Positions 37,131-46,414 are shown, counted from the first letter of the stretch. The stretch is DNA of 64,000 nucleotides from Liquorilactobacillus sucicola DSM 21376 = JCM 15457 (GCF_000612445.1 NZ_BALC01000005.1:1-64000), one strand, 5' to 3'. The notes: generated by a model not told the origin, from the letters alone. Translations and numbers: made by a program.

Positions 37131-37168
37131 GTAAAACGACTGTAAGTTCGCTTGCTTACGGTCGTTTC
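37131..37168 (-). terminator. Terminator after the M24 gene
   Basis: AACGACTGTAAG and CTTACGGTCGTT pair over 12 bases with one G-T pair, followed on the minus strand by TTTTACC. It separates the M24 gene from YitT. Confidence 0.75.
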
Positions 37169-37175
37169 CAATCAA

Positions 37176-38297
37176 TTATTTCAAAATCAGATCCTTGAGT
37201 TCTGTTGGGGCCTGTGTCAGTAAACGGTAACCGTCCTTCGTTATTACCGCAGTATCTGAGTGGCGATAGCCGCCCTGATTTTCAAAGTAAATAGCTGGTT
37301 CTACAGAAACAACCATGTTTTCTTGCAGTGTCTCATCGTTTCCTAAGGATAGTGTCGGCCATTCATGATTATTCAAACCGATTCCATGACCTGGGCGATG
37401 CAAAATACGGTTAGAGACCCCTTCTGCTTCGAAGTAGTCATCTACTATTCTTTCAATATCGCTTGCTTTAGTTCCAGGTTTTAGATTCTCCAAGAAAAGC
37501 TTTCTTGCCGTCATCATCTGCTCAAAATGTTTTATTTCTTCATCAGTTGGCTCTTCAACGAAAAATGTCCGTTCACATTCAGCGGCATACCCTTGAAGAT
37601 TGAAAAGTGCGATATCAATATTGGGACCTGCTCCAAGTGTGGAATTGACATCAGGAATACTATGCGGCATAAAACTATATTTAGCCGGCCAAACTGCATT
37701 TATCGTGCGATTTTCCAGACTAAAGTTCTTTGCTAGCTCTTCCGCACCGACTTTCATTGCAATTGAATAAGTATCCATTACTTTTGTACCTGCACGCGAT
37801 ATTTTTAATGTTTGCTGTACTACCTTGCTGCAGATGTCTGAAACATACTGTAGTTTGTCTAATTCGTACGCGCTCTTAACCATTCGTTGATTTTGAACAA
37901 AAAACCCGGTTTCCCAGTTAATATCCGGTGTAAATTTCGTTATAAGCAGCTCGCCATTACTTTCGATTCCAACTCGCGCTAGAGGAGCAAGATATTTTGT
38001 TAGCACATCATACCAATTTTTCCCATCCTTGGAAGTAACGTCGAAGTAGTTATCCATATCATAGTCAAAATATGAGACAGTAAAATGGTCAACCTCTAGT
38101 TGAGGGACAATAAATAATGGTTTTCTGTCAGGATAAGCAATGAATATGAATGGTCGCTGTTCAGGTTTATAATTGATATTTGTAAAGTACCAAATATCTT
38201 CTTGATCAGTAATAACGTAGGCATCTAAATCAGCCTGTTTTAGATTATCTTGCAAGCTAGTTAGTCGTTCTTTTAATTCCTGTTCTAAGTTCTGCAT
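37176..38297 (-). CDS. M24-family (creatinase/Xaa-Pro aminopeptidase-like) protein with altered metal site
   Basis: The 373-residue protein has the N-terminal creatinase domain (about 15-140) and the C-terminal pita-bread fold. HRPGHGIGLNNHEWP and VVSVEPAIYF keep one His and one Glu of the usual metal ligands. But the canonical GY-x-SD-x-TR reads GYAAECERT, and the final RxED reads RHSD. Both changes resemble metal-free creatinase (ALERT, REHD) rather than active dimetal aminopeptidases. It may therefore be a metal-independent hydrolase, a divergent peptidase or an inactive relative. ATG 38297 is chosen for its AAAGGGAG site; the frame extends upstream to 38354. It stands alone, divergent from a TetR gene. 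Confidence 0.78.
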   Translation of the reverse strand: MQNLEQELKERLTSLQDNLKQADLDAYVITDQEDIWYFTNINYKPEQRPFIFIAYPDRKPLFIVPQLEVDHFTVSYFDYDMDNYFDVTSKDGKNWYDVLTKYLAPLARVGIESNGELLITKFTPDINWETGFFVQNQRMVKSAYELDKLQYVSDICSKVVQQTLKISRAGTKVMDTYSIAMKVGAEELAKNFSLENRTINAVWPAKYSFMPHSIPDVNSTLGAGPNIDIALFNLQGYAAECERTFFVEEPTDEEIKHFEQMMTARKLFLENLKPGTKASDIERIVDDYFEAEGVSNRILHRPGHGIGLNNHEWPTLSLGNDETLQENMVVSVEPAIYFENQGGYRHSDTAVITKDGYRLLTQAPTELKDLILK

Positions 38298-38456
38298 GAC
38301 GATACTCCCTTTACACATTATTGAAATACATATATCTTTGAATTTCAACGTCATGATAATGCTGATCAGAATTTAAAACAACACGCAAAGTCAATCAAAG
38401 AGTAGGTTTTCAAACGTTTTACCACTAATAGTAGGAAAAATAGATGGAGGTTATGT

Positions 38457-39038
38457 ATGACTACTGATATTCGAGTAAAAAAAACGCGCCGGAACATCAT
38501 TCATACTTTTTTAGAGCTTCTTAGCAAAATGCCTTTTAAAAAAATAACAGTTGCTAAGATTTATTCCGAAGCTGAAATTGCTAAGTCAACTTTCTACGAT
38601 CATTTTAAGGACAAGTATGATTTATTAGAACAAATCATTCAGTCGTTGAGCAATGATTTTTCTTCTGAAATAAGGCAGAAATTTAACAAATTCAATAATG
38701 AAACTATTTTAGAAGCACTAACAAATATTTTTCTAAACCTGACGCAAAACTCAGCTGAACTAAAGGCGCTGCTAGATCTACATGAAACCCCTACTACCTT
38801 AGAAACTGAGCTCAGACAAATCACTTTTGAAACTTGTAGAGAATATCTGCAGCATCAGGAATTGAATGGTCAGTTTTCAATTGACTTTCTAGCACATTTT
38901 TATAGTGAATTATCGCTTACTTCTATTCGCTTTGCATTGAACAATGCTGCTAACCCTGACTGGGTGCAACAGCAAACAAAGCTAATGAGTATGCTACAGC
39001 GAGAACTGCGCTCAAAGATATCTTCCAATCAGCTTTAA
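38457..39038 (+). CDS. TetR/AcrR-family transcriptional regulator
   Basis: The 193-residue protein has the TetR helix-turn-helix (ITVAKIYSEAEIAKSTFYDHFKDKYDLLEQI, described here by its ends only as residues about 29-59) and a helical C-terminal domain resembling the TetR_C_7/DhaS type. ATG 38457 has a GGAGG site. It is divergent from the M24 gene, 159 bases apart, which makes that gene its likeliest target besides itself. The ligand is unknown. Confidence 0.82.
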   Translation: MTTDIRVKKTRRNIIHTFLELLSKMPFKKITVAKIYSEAEIAKSTFYDHFKDKYDLLEQIIQSLSNDFSSEIRQKFNKFNNETILEALTNIFLNLTQNSAELKALLDLHETPTTLETELRQITFETCREYLQHQELNGQFSIDFLAHFYSELSLTSIRFALNNAANPDWVQQQTKLMSMLQRELRSKISSNQL

Positions 39039-39621
39039 TCCTTTTTTCTCTGTACAACAGAGAAAAAGATAAATTTTGAGTGCCAATTTGAAATCGGTAA
39101 GTAAAGTAAATCCCTTAATAGGAAATGAGGCTCAGTTAAACGGAACAAACATAATAAAATTAGCTCTGTAAAACCAAATCAGTTTTACAGAGCTTCTTTG
39201 AATTATAGTGGAATGTGTGGAGCCAAAGATCGCGTATACTCTCTTGAACTTCGAGTCCGTAATCATAAAACCGATTACCGTCATTATTCTCAGTAATTCT
39301 GTTTTAGGCATGTTGGTCTTCGAGACCGTGTTTAGCAAATTAAAATAATCAAAAATAAACCCAGAATAGTTCTACTAAATAATTTAGGAGATGTTCATTG
39401 GAAAAGTATGACATTATTGGAGTTGGTGTCTCGATGAAAAAAAGCAGCTATACCACTTATCATCAAAGTGGTTCGATTCTAACAGTCTTATATTGCTATT
39501 TTCAATTTCAATCAGCGAGAGATTCTGTTATATTTACACTCATTAGTCGTGTTCACTACGTTCTGGCTTCCACAGATCCAACCTTCTTCACAATTGTCAT
39601 TGCCAGCTAAGTTTGCTCTGC
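39039..39621. other. Intergenic region with a hairpin and a doubtful 70-codon ORF
   Basis: AGCTCTGTAAAAC/GTTTTACAGAGCT (39162-39194) is a perfect 13-bp stem followed by TCTTTG, probably the TetR gene's terminator. A TTG-started ORF at 39398-39610 has an AGGAG 7 bases upstream but codes a 70-residue product unlike anything I know. Short open stretches on the minus strand (39132-39338) may be debris of an older gene. Nothing else is recognised. Confidence 0.35.
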
Positions 39622-40671
39622 TTATGGCTGGTTTAAAACCAAATCTATATTTTTTTTGCTTATAAAACTGAGATCTGCCTTCTCCTGTTCCTCAAGCACA
39701 CTATGTGTAAAAGCCGCTAACAGTTCGGCATTTCTAACTCCAACATCCAGCTCACTGCCCAATTTCACTAATGGGTCTATTCCAAAGGGAAGATCCTCTA
39801 CTATAAAGCGTGAATTAAAAGATTTAGGTGCTTGTAGGTTTTTATAGGTCCCCAGTGTTGAAAACAAAGTTGGTAAATCGGGGAATTCTCGCCCCCACTG
39901 TTCTGAAAGTTGAGCAACGATCGTATTGTACGGGATGCCTAGTTCTTTCGCTAATGCCCTTCTTTCAGAATCTATCTTCATAATAAAATTTGCAACTTTA
40001 GGTGTTAATCCATCAACTAAAATAGAAAAATTATCCTGTCTCTCGATCCTTGCTAAATTAAAAATCACAGCCGGAACATGGATAATAGGATTCAGCGATG
40101 TTAACGAGGTAGCTATAATATTCCGCGCAACTTCAATACTCGTATATAACTTTTTGAACAGCGTTACTACTTTTTCACTTGCTCTTTTTTCCAGATTAAA
40201 AACAGAAAGCGTAACTAGTTCTTTGATCTGCTTTATTTCAAGATGATTCCGGTCTTTGAACTCCGCAACATAGGGCATCCCAGATGTTTCCCCGATTTCT
40301 AAGTGTAGTTTGCCAATGCTATCTTGGCCCAAATACGAAATAGCCTCTAACGCACCCCAGTTTCCATTCAAAAAAATTATGCTTTGCTGAGAGGATAATA
40401 ATGAAGCGATGTTTTTGAGTACATCATTGTGAGCATTAGCCCATGTTGCAACAAAAACTATATCTGCATTTGCTACGGCTGCTGTCAGATTAGATGTAGT
40501 TTTAACTCTGTATCGTCCTGCCAAAATGCCAGTAACTTCAAGTTTATTATTCGAAAAAAAATCTGCTTTTTGCCTACTTCGAGAGTATACAACTACCTCA
40601 TATTTTTCTTTTAGTAGGTGCACAGCTAAGGCATAACCCGTTTTCCCAGCACCAATAACAACTGCCTTCAT
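39622..40671 (-). CDS. Opine dehydrogenase (octopine/nopaline dehydrogenase family)
   Basis: The 349-residue protein has an N-terminal Rossmann domain (VIGAGKTGYALAVHLL, about 4-19) and the helical opine dehydrogenase domain with LNPIIHVPAVIFNLAR, holding the catalytic His, and a late FIVEDLPFGIDPLVKLG block. Opine dehydrogenases join or split an amino acid and an oxoacid by NAD(P)H-linked reductive condensation. It lies 16 bases after the ABC ATPase stop, so it is the last gene of the T-box-controlled amino-acid importer operon. It may process the imported compound, such as an opine or amino acid, or build one from it. The start may be GTG 40674 instead. Confidence 0.8.
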   Translation of the reverse strand: MKAVVIGAGKTGYALAVHLLKEKYEVVVYSRSRQKADFFSNNKLEVTGILAGRYRVKTTSNLTAAVANADIVFVATWANAHNDVLKNIASLLSSQQSIIFLNGNWGALEAISYLGQDSIGKLHLEIGETSGMPYVAEFKDRNHLEIKQIKELVTLSVFNLEKRASEKVVTLFKKLYTSIEVARNIIATSLTSLNPIIHVPAVIFNLARIERQDNFSILVDGLTPKVANFIMKIDSERRALAKELGIPYNTIVAQLSEQWGREFPDLPTLFSTLGTYKNLQAPKSFNSRFIVEDLPFGIDPLVKLGSELDVGVRNAELLAAFTHSVLEEQEKADLSFISKKNIDLVLNQP

Positions 40672-40687
40672 CACCCAATCCCCTTCA

Positions 40688-41422
40688 CTAATTATTTTTT
40701 AGAAATTCTTTTAATTCAGCGGTTTGCGGTTCATTAAAAAAATAATTTGCTGAATTACTTTCAATTACTTTCCCCTTCGCTAGAAAAATGCATTTAGTTG
40801 CAACTTTCTCTGCAAATTCCAGATGATGAGTCACGATAATCATCGTCTGTTTCTTTTTTTGCAATTCCAAAATGTCAGCTGTTATCGTCCCTACTAATGC
40901 TGGATCCAATGAGCTAGTAGGTTCATCAAACAATATAATTTTTGGAGCTAAGGCTTCAGCTCGGGCAATGCCGATCCTTTGCTGTTGTCCACCTGATAAT
41001 TCTGCAGGATATAAATTCGCCTTACCTTTAAGCTCCATCTGCTGTAGCAGTGTTTGCGCAACTTCATAAGCTGTTTTTCTAGCTATTTTTTTACCATATA
41101 TCAATGGTTCCATTATATTTTCAATGGCAGTTTTGTTGTTGAATAGTGCGTAGTTCTGAAAAACCATTGCAAGGCGACTCCTTATAAAGCCTATGTCCGC
41201 TTTATCTAGGCTGTCATAATTTATTTTTCTTTCATCGAAAAGCAGCGAACCCTTATCCGGTTTTTCAAGTAAGTTAAGAGACCTCAACAAGGTCGTTTTT
41301 CCCGCGCCGCTTTTTCCAAGTATGACTAGTGTGTCACCGCTGTTTATCGAAAAATTCACATCTGCAAGAATTTTTTCAGCATTAAACTTTTTTTCTAGAC
41401 CTGTAACTTTTAATAACGCCAT
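40688..41422 (-). CDS. Polar amino-acid ABC importer ATP-binding protein
   Basis: The 244-residue ATPase has Walker A GKSGAGKT (36-43), signature LSGGQ (142-146), Walker B IILFDEPTS and THH in the H-loop. Length and sequence fit the GlnQ/TcyN class of the PAAT family. It is the fourth gene of the operon, after two permeases and a binding protein. Confidence 0.87.
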   Translation of the reverse strand: MALLKVTGLEKKFNAEKILADVNFSINSGDTLVILGKSGAGKTTLLRSLNLLEKPDKGSLLFDERKINYDSLDKADIGFIRSRLAMVFQNYALFNNKTAIENIMEPLIYGKKIARKTAYEVAQTLLQQMELKGKANLYPAELSGGQQQRIGIARAEALAPKIILFDEPTSSLDPALVGTITADILELQKKKQTMIIVTHHLEFAEKVATKCIFLAKGKVIESNSANYFFNEPQTAELKEFLKNN

Positions 41423-41431
41423 TTTATCAAC

Positions 41432-42310
41432 CTACTTACTGCTTGCGTATGATTTAGTCACATCAGTGTAGCTTTGACTTGCCTTGGTGTATGGATTGCT
41501 GCCAAACCATTTTTTGGAAAGTTTACTTAAAGTCCCATTTTTTCTCAACTTACTAAGTTCTTTATCTACGTCCCTGCGCAATTCAGCATTATCTGAGCTC
41601 TTATGGTAATAGTATACAGTTGGGAATGTTGCAATTGATTTCGACAACTTCAAAGGTTCATGCAGTTTCTTTTGTGCAGTATCAAAATTGGTCCTTGGAT
41701 ACAAAATAGCATCATACTGCTTATTTGCTATATCCTTAAATTGGTCAGCTGTATCAACAAAGCCTGATGTTTTCACATTAACTTTATATTTAGGGTTCTT
41801 TTTATTCCAATTTTTGATGATGTCATATCTTGGGTCAGCTACGTCAATAGGTTCTAACTTTCCATTTGATTTCGATAACGATTTTAAATCATTTATCTTA
41901 TTATCTTTTTCTCTAACTACCAACCTCAAGTCACTTAAAAACGATGCTTGATGGGAGTAGTAATAAGTCTTAGCTCTTTCTTTTGAATAGTAGTAATTTC
42001 CCACTGCTAAATCGTACTTGCCTGACTGTAATCCTACAAAAACAGAGTTTGCATCAGTTAACTGATATTGAAACTTATACTTGTCTTTGAGATCCTTTTG
42101 AACGTACTTCAACACGTCACCGTTATAACCTGATAGTTTGTCTTTGCTTTTCAAAATCTGATAAGGTTGTGAAGCTGATGGGCCCACAACTTGCACTGTG
42201 CGTGGCGCATCTGCGGCAGCCACTGTCTCAGTGTTCTGTCTTGAGAAAAACGCTACTGCTGCAGTTACCCCCACTAACGTTGCTAAAAATATTTTACTTT
42301 TCTTTATCAT
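41432..42310 (-). CDS. Amino-acid ABC importer substrate-binding protein, no lipobox
   Basis: The 292-residue family 3 binding protein has a signal peptide (about 1-33) and SKDKLSGYNGDVLKYVQKDL, NSVFVGLQSGKYDLAVGNYYYSKERA, the usual PAAT ligand pocket parts. No Cys follows the hydrophobic core (VAFFSRQ, then VAAADAPR), so it lacks the lipobox expected for a Gram-positive binding protein. It could stay anchored by its uncleaved helix, or be released. It overlaps the upstream permease by 4 bases. With the Met T-box, methionine, cystine or a related compound is the likely ligand. Confidence 0.82.
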   Translation of the reverse strand: MIKKSKIFLATLVGVTAAVAFFSRQNTETVAAADAPRTVQVVGPSASQPYQILKSKDKLSGYNGDVLKYVQKDLKDKYKFQYQLTDANSVFVGLQSGKYDLAVGNYYYSKERAKTYYYSHQASFLSDLRLVVREKDNKINDLKSLSKSNGKLEPIDVADPRYDIIKNWNKKNPKYKVNVKTSGFVDTADQFKDIANKQYDAILYPRTNFDTAQKKLHEPLKLSKSIATFPTVYYYHKSSDNAELRRDVDKELSKLRKNGTLSKLSKKWFGSNPYTKASQSYTDVTKSYASSK

Positions 42311-42990
42311 AATCTGACTTCCTCTCCCTTAAAATTCAGCTTATTAATTATAAATTTGAAACCTATGTTCACGATTATATATATCGCGATATATATCACC
42401 CACGCTGCAAAATATGCGGGAATATATTGATAAGTCATTGAGCCTACTAATATACTTTTTCCGGTAATTTCTAACAATCCTATGTTATATATTATGGCTG
42501 TTCCTTTGATGATATCCATCACCGTGTTAAAAACGTTCGGTAAGGCAAAGAATGCGGCTTGCGGCAGAATAATTCGCTTCAATGCCGACCATTTGCTGAG
42601 ATTGGACGCAAGTGCAGCTTCCATTTGTAGTTTCCCCACAGAAAAGTACGCTGAACGGAAACTCTCACCAAAATACGCGCTGGAAAACAGGCTTAATGCA
42701 AAAACAGCAATTATACTTTTAGGAACACGAATCCCCTGCTCTGCGACTAACCCTGCCGTTAAATTCGGCAAAGCATAATAGCAAACATACAACACCACGA
42801 TCATCGGAACTGAACGTGCAAATGACAGATAAATCTGGACTACCAAACTTAAAACAGGTATCTTTTTAATTCTTATATAACTAACCACCCCCCCTCCTAA
42901 AATTCCAACTATGATCGACCATGCGGCTATATACAACGTCTGTAAAGCGTTTGGAACTATTTGACCAAGGTCTGTCCAAAACAAACTCAT
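42307..42990 (-). CDS. Amino-acid ABC importer permease 2
   Basis: The 227-residue protein has five membrane helices and the EAA loop QMEAALASNLSKWSALKRIILPQA of HisM/GlnP permeases (shown by its ends near residues 125-148). ATG 42990 overlaps the previous stop by 4 bases (ATGA) and has GGGGTGG upstream, so I prefer it to the frame start at 43005. It forms the membrane channel with permease 1. Confidence 0.84.
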   Translation of the reverse strand: MSLFWTDLGQIVPNALQTLYIAAWSIIVGILGGGVVSYIRIKKIPVLSLVVQIYLSFARSVPMIVVLYVCYYALPNLTAGLVAEQGIRVPKSIIAVFALSLFSSAYFGESFRSAYFSVGKLQMEAALASNLSKWSALKRIILPQAAFFALPNVFNTVMDIIKGTAIIYNIGLLEITGKSILVGSMTYQYIPAYFAAWVIYIAIYIIVNIGFKFIINKLNFKGEEVRL

Positions 42991-43664
42991 CTTACGCCAC
43001 CCCATTTCTTCTTGCTACCGAACCATTCAATCAACTCTTGAATCAGAACACACGTTATCCAATAGAATATAGAAAGAACTATAAACACGGTCAGCTGATT
43101 TTTGCCGAAAGAAGCTTGGGCAGTGATTTGTGCTTGCTGATACAAATCTGTAATGCCAATGACGTACACATATGCCGAATTCTTTACAACTGTTATCAAT
43201 GTATTCCCTATGTTGGGCAGTGCAGCAAAGAAAACCTGCGGTCCAATTATTCGCCTTAAGGCTTGAAATCTGTTTAACTGCAATGCTGCACAAGCATCAT
43301 ATTGTGATTGCGGAATCGAAACGTATGACGAGCGCAAATTTTCTGAAAAATACGCGCTGTTTTCTAAGGCAATCGCAATAATTGCAAATAGATTTTTAGG
43401 CCAACTTTCAATGTTTAAGCCGAAAAATGAAAAAAGAAGTGGAAAGCCATAGAAAACCAACATTAGTAGCAGCAAAACTGGCGTTGCTCGCATAACACTA
43501 ATAAAACCAAAATAAATCTTAGATATAACCTTACTTCTCGAAAAATGTATCAACGAGAATAAAAAGCCCATAACAAACGTTGCAATTATTGAATAACCAA
43601 TAATTGTTAATGTTGTTCCTAAAGATGGTAATAAACTCTCAAAAACTTTAAATACTACGGTCAT
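42987..43664 (-). CDS. Amino-acid ABC importer permease 1
   Basis: The 225-residue protein has five membrane helices and the EAA loop (about residues 137-160, QYDACAALQLNRFQAL). It is the first gene after the T-box. I chose ATG 43664, with GAAGGA three bases upstream; the longer frame from 43712 runs into the T-box terminator and cannot be right. It is similar to permease 2, as expected for a heterodimeric PAAT importer. Confidence 0.84.
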   Translation of the reverse strand: MTVVFKVFESLLPSLGTTLTIIGYSIIATFVMGFLFSLIHFSRSKVISKIYFGFISVMRATPVLLLLMLVFYGFPLLFSFFGLNIESWPKNLFAIIAIALENSAYFSENLRSSYVSIPQSQYDACAALQLNRFQALRRIIGPQVFFAALPNIGNTLITVVKNSAYVYVIGITDLYQQAQITAQASFGKNQLTVFIVLSIFYWITCVLIQELIEWFGSKKKWGGVR

Positions 43665-43684
43665 AAATCCTTCAGCCTTTCTCC

Positions 43685-43990
43685 CAATATAAAAAATCCT
43701 CGCCCCTGTCATAAAACAGGGGCGAGGATTTTCTCACGGTACCACCCAAATTTCTTATCAAATTTTCATTCGATAACTCATAAGCACACTTATATATGCT
43801 CAGAACGGTAACGTGTCCCGACGTAAGTTATGCTTCCACATACCTTAAGCTCCAAGTTCATCTTCAATCATCTTTCCAACTATGTTGCTTTCACCAAATT
43901 ATGCAACATTCTCTTCGGATATACTCGACAATCTACTCTTCTTTTCAACGCATTAATATTAAATGTGATTTTAATTAAATCATGATATAT
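43685..43990 (-). promoter_or_regulatory. T-box riboswitch, probably methionine-specific
   Basis: On the minus strand the leader ends with the T-box GGGTGGTACCGTG (rev. of 43735-43747), then a terminator with a perfect stem (AATCCTCGCCCCTG and complement, 43693-43732) and a T run. Stem I shows the loop-E pieces: AGTA near 43935 and GAA near 43864. The seven bases after AGTA (GATTGTC) pair with the seven before GAA (GATGATT, allowing G-T), so the codon in the specifier position reads ATG. This predicts regulation by uncharged tRNA-Met: the importer operon turns on when methionine is short. The T-box itself is sure, the specifier less so. Confidence 0.85.
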
Positions 43991-44020
43991 AGAATACCGT
44001 ATCAGTATTAAAACTGTCAA
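43991..44020 (-). promoter_or_regulatory. Promoter of the T-box operon
   Basis: On the minus strand TTGACA (44015-44020) and TATTCT (43991-43996) are 18 bases apart, just before the T-box leader. Confidence 0.7.
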
Positions 44021-44199
44021 GCATAATTTTTATCTTTTAGCCATAATTATTTTTTGGTAAATTTAAAAAACTAAAATAACATTGATTTTTATTTGTTAAA
44101 AAGCTGAAAAGTGTGTCTTAATCACCTTTTACCTTGTGGTACAATTCTCATCAAGCTTATTTTTAATGAAACTTGCACTGAATAAACATTCAATGTTAT
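44021..44199. other. Gap between the T-box promoter and the ChbG gene
   Basis: An 8-bp hairpin CATTGAAT/ATTCAGTG close to 44170-44190 lies just after the deacetylase stop and may be a weak terminator of the PTS operon. Nothing else is seen. Confidence 0.35.
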
Positions 44200-44952
44200 C
44201 TAAACTATTTTACTCAGTTTCAATAATTGTATCTTTGCTTTTTCTAAATCAGCCTTGACCTTCGGGCTGCAAAGCATTTCAACTTCCTTGGTTCTTGCTA
44301 TAGTCAGTGAAGAGTTCGCTAAAAGATAGCTGTCTAAATATCCTGGGTGGCAAATAATCATCGGAATCTTACTTGATGAGCTTAACTTAAATGCTTTTTT
44401 CATAGTTTCAAAGGGATCATAGTGCAAAGACATGCTTTCCATCAGCGGATACAATTGGCTTTTTTTAAAATCCAATCGCTCGGTTCCACCAGAAAAACCC
44501 AGAAATGGTACATTATGGAGCCTAGCAACCAACTGCAAGCCCTTAATAAAATTGCTGCTTGCTACTGCATGCCCCCCTAAGAAGACTGGTTTGCTTCCGG
44601 TCAATTCAACAAATTTTTGATATTGGGCTTCGATCTCAAGAACAACTTCATCAAACACAACAAAATCTGTAGTCGCATTACGATAGGTTTTAGATGTTTT
44701 AAACATTCCGTCTTTTGTCGTAAGACTTGGAACCAAATCAGGAGCTGTTATTGGTTTGCCTGTACAAATAACGGTGTGCAGTCCTAAATCCGCCTTTGTG
44801 TTTCTGACCAATTCAATACCGTGTTCGGAAAACTGGGTATTTACCATAACGCAGACATTATTTACTATTCCGTTAACAATAGATTCGTAGATTCCATAAT
44901 TAACTGCTTTAGAATAACCTAGATCATCTGCCCTAATAATTAACTTTTTCAA
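44200..44952 (-). CDS. ChbG/HpnK-family carbohydrate deacetylase (YdjC-like)
   Basis: The 250-residue protein has the metal site pair RADDLGYS (7-14), LGLHTVICTGKP with a ligand His, and ICHPGYLD near the C-terminus. Known members remove an acetyl group from chitobiose or its 6-phosphate, or from other acetylated sugars. Its start overlaps the PTS EIIBC gene by 20 bases, so it is translationally coupled and should act on the phosphorylated sugar just imported. It suggests that the PTS takes up an N-acetylated disaccharide. Confidence 0.83.
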   Translation of the reverse strand: MKKLIIRADDLGYSKAVNYGIYESIVNGIVNNVCVMVNTQFSEHGIELVRNTKADLGLHTVICTGKPITAPDLVPSLTTKDGMFKTSKTYRNATTDFVVFDEVVLEIEAQYQKFVELTGSKPVFLGGHAVASSNFIKGLQLVARLHNVPFLGFSGGTERLDFKKSQLYPLMESMSLHYDPFETMKKAFKLSSSSKIPMIICHPGYLDSYLLANSSLTIARTKEVEMLCSPKVKADLEKAKIQLLKLSKIV

Positions 44953-46411
44953 GTTTTCCCCCTCTTTTCATTTTCCGTTTGAAATTAAAGTGCAGTTTGT
45001 GCTCTGTATCAAGCCCCAATATATAAGTTGCAAGTGCAGCCACTGCGAAGGCAATTATCCCGCTTAGTATTCCATTAACAACATTGATTGTTGTTCCTCC
45101 AACATATCTCGAAAGTGCAAGAAAATTGGCAATCGGTACAAGAACATATGCAGTAAGATGTGTCGCCCCTGCATACAAGCCTCCGCAAAAACCGCCAATC
45201 ATCATCCCGATAAACGGTTTTTTGTAACGAATCGCAACACCATATAAAGCAGGCTCTGTGACTCCGCCGATAATTCCAGCAACCAAGTAACTGAAAGCTA
45301 ATGAACGTTCTTCCTTGTTTTTTAAACGTAGGGCCGCTCCTAAGCACATTCCCGAAACGGATAAACTTGCTGCTGCCGAACCTAAACTAACAAAATTATC
45401 ATATCCATTTTGAGCAAATAAAAGCATCATTGCGCTTATCATCACTAAATGCATCCCAGTAATAACCAACAGCTCCCAAAAAGCACCAGTAAGAGCAATG
45501 CCGATAATTGCAGGCACCCCGCCCATACGACCAAACGCTAAGATTCCGTTGCAAATATAATTTCCCAGGAAACCACCTAAGGGGCCTATGAAGCACAAAC
45601 TGATTGGCAACATTACCAAAATTGTTAAAGTGGGAGCAAAAACAGTTCTGATAGACGCATGGATTTTCTTGTTGAAAAATTTTTCAATGTACGACATAAT
45701 CCATACCGAAAGTAGTATAGGGACTACCGTACTAGAATAATTTACCAATTGCATGGGAATTCCAAAAACCGTGAAAGCTCTTTTGGCGTTTACTATATTT
45801 ATTAAATTTGGATCAAGCATGATTGCGCCCAAAAACATTCCTAAAATTGGTGAAGTCTTAAATTGTTTGGCCGAGGTGTACCCAATTATAATTGGGAAAA
45901 AGTAAAAACCTGCATTTCCCGCAAAAGAAAATAATTTATAAATATCACTGTTGGCAGAAATTATGTTAAACATGTTTGGTCCGAGAACAGCGACAAGCAT
46001 TTTAAACATTGAAGCTGCGACAAGCATTGGAATAATCGGTGTCAAACTGCCTGCTATTTTATTAAGGATCGCTGAACCAACAGTTTTCCATGTTTTCTTT
46101 TCCTTCGCAGTATTTTGCCTATTTTCTTCAACCACTGGTTTATCTTGCGTTAAATCACCAGCTGCGACAACTTCATCATAAACTTCATTAACTGTCTGTC
46201 CTATAACAACCTGATATTGTCCCCCTGCCCGCATCACTCCAAGGACACCCTTGATTTTTTTAACTTCATCATCGTTAGGAGAACTCATATCTTTAAGATT
46301 GAAGCGTAGTCTGGTCATACAGTGTGTTACACTAGCTACATTCGCCGCCCCTCCTACTTCTTTTAAAATTTCAACACCCATTTTTTTGAATTCGTCTTTT
46401 CTTTTTTTCAT
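44933..46411 (-). CDS. PTS EIIBC component, beta-glucoside/sucrose family
   Basis: The 492-residue protein has an EIIB domain (about 1-90) with the phosphorylated Cys in VTHCMTRLRF, a linker, and an EIIC membrane domain (about 110-480) with the family motif GITEPALYG-like stretch GGVTEPALYGVAIRYKK. EIIA is on a separate gene (47292-47774). The substrate is unknown; the coupled deacetylase hints at an N-acetylated sugar. It follows the antiterminator gene by 3 bases. Confidence 0.85.
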   Translation of the reverse strand: MKKRKDEFKKMGVEILKEVGGAANVASVTHCMTRLRFNLKDMSSPNDDEVKKIKGVLGVMRAGGQYQVVIGQTVNEVYDEVVAAGDLTQDKPVVEENRQNTAKEKKTWKTVGSAILNKIAGSLTPIIPMLVAASMFKMLVAVLGPNMFNIISANSDIYKLFSFAGNAGFYFFPIIIGYTSAKQFKTSPILGMFLGAIMLDPNLINIVNAKRAFTVFGIPMQLVNYSSTVVPILLSVWIMSYIEKFFNKKIHASIRTVFAPTLTILVMLPISLCFIGPLGGFLGNYICNGILAFGRMGGVPAIIGIALTGAFWELLVITGMHLVMISAMMLLFAQNGYDNFVSLGSAAASLSVSGMCLGAALRLKNKEERSLAFSYLVAGIIGGVTEPALYGVAIRYKKPFIGMMIGGFCGGLYAGATHLTAYVLVPIANFLALSRYVGGTTINVVNGILSGIIAFAVAALATYILGLDTEHKLHFNFKRKMKRGGKLEKVNY

Positions 46412-46414
46412 GAC

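Noticed and set aside
39398-39610. 70-codon ORF with AGGAG site
   Set aside because: The product has no family features and an odd composition; kept only as a note in the intergenic entry.
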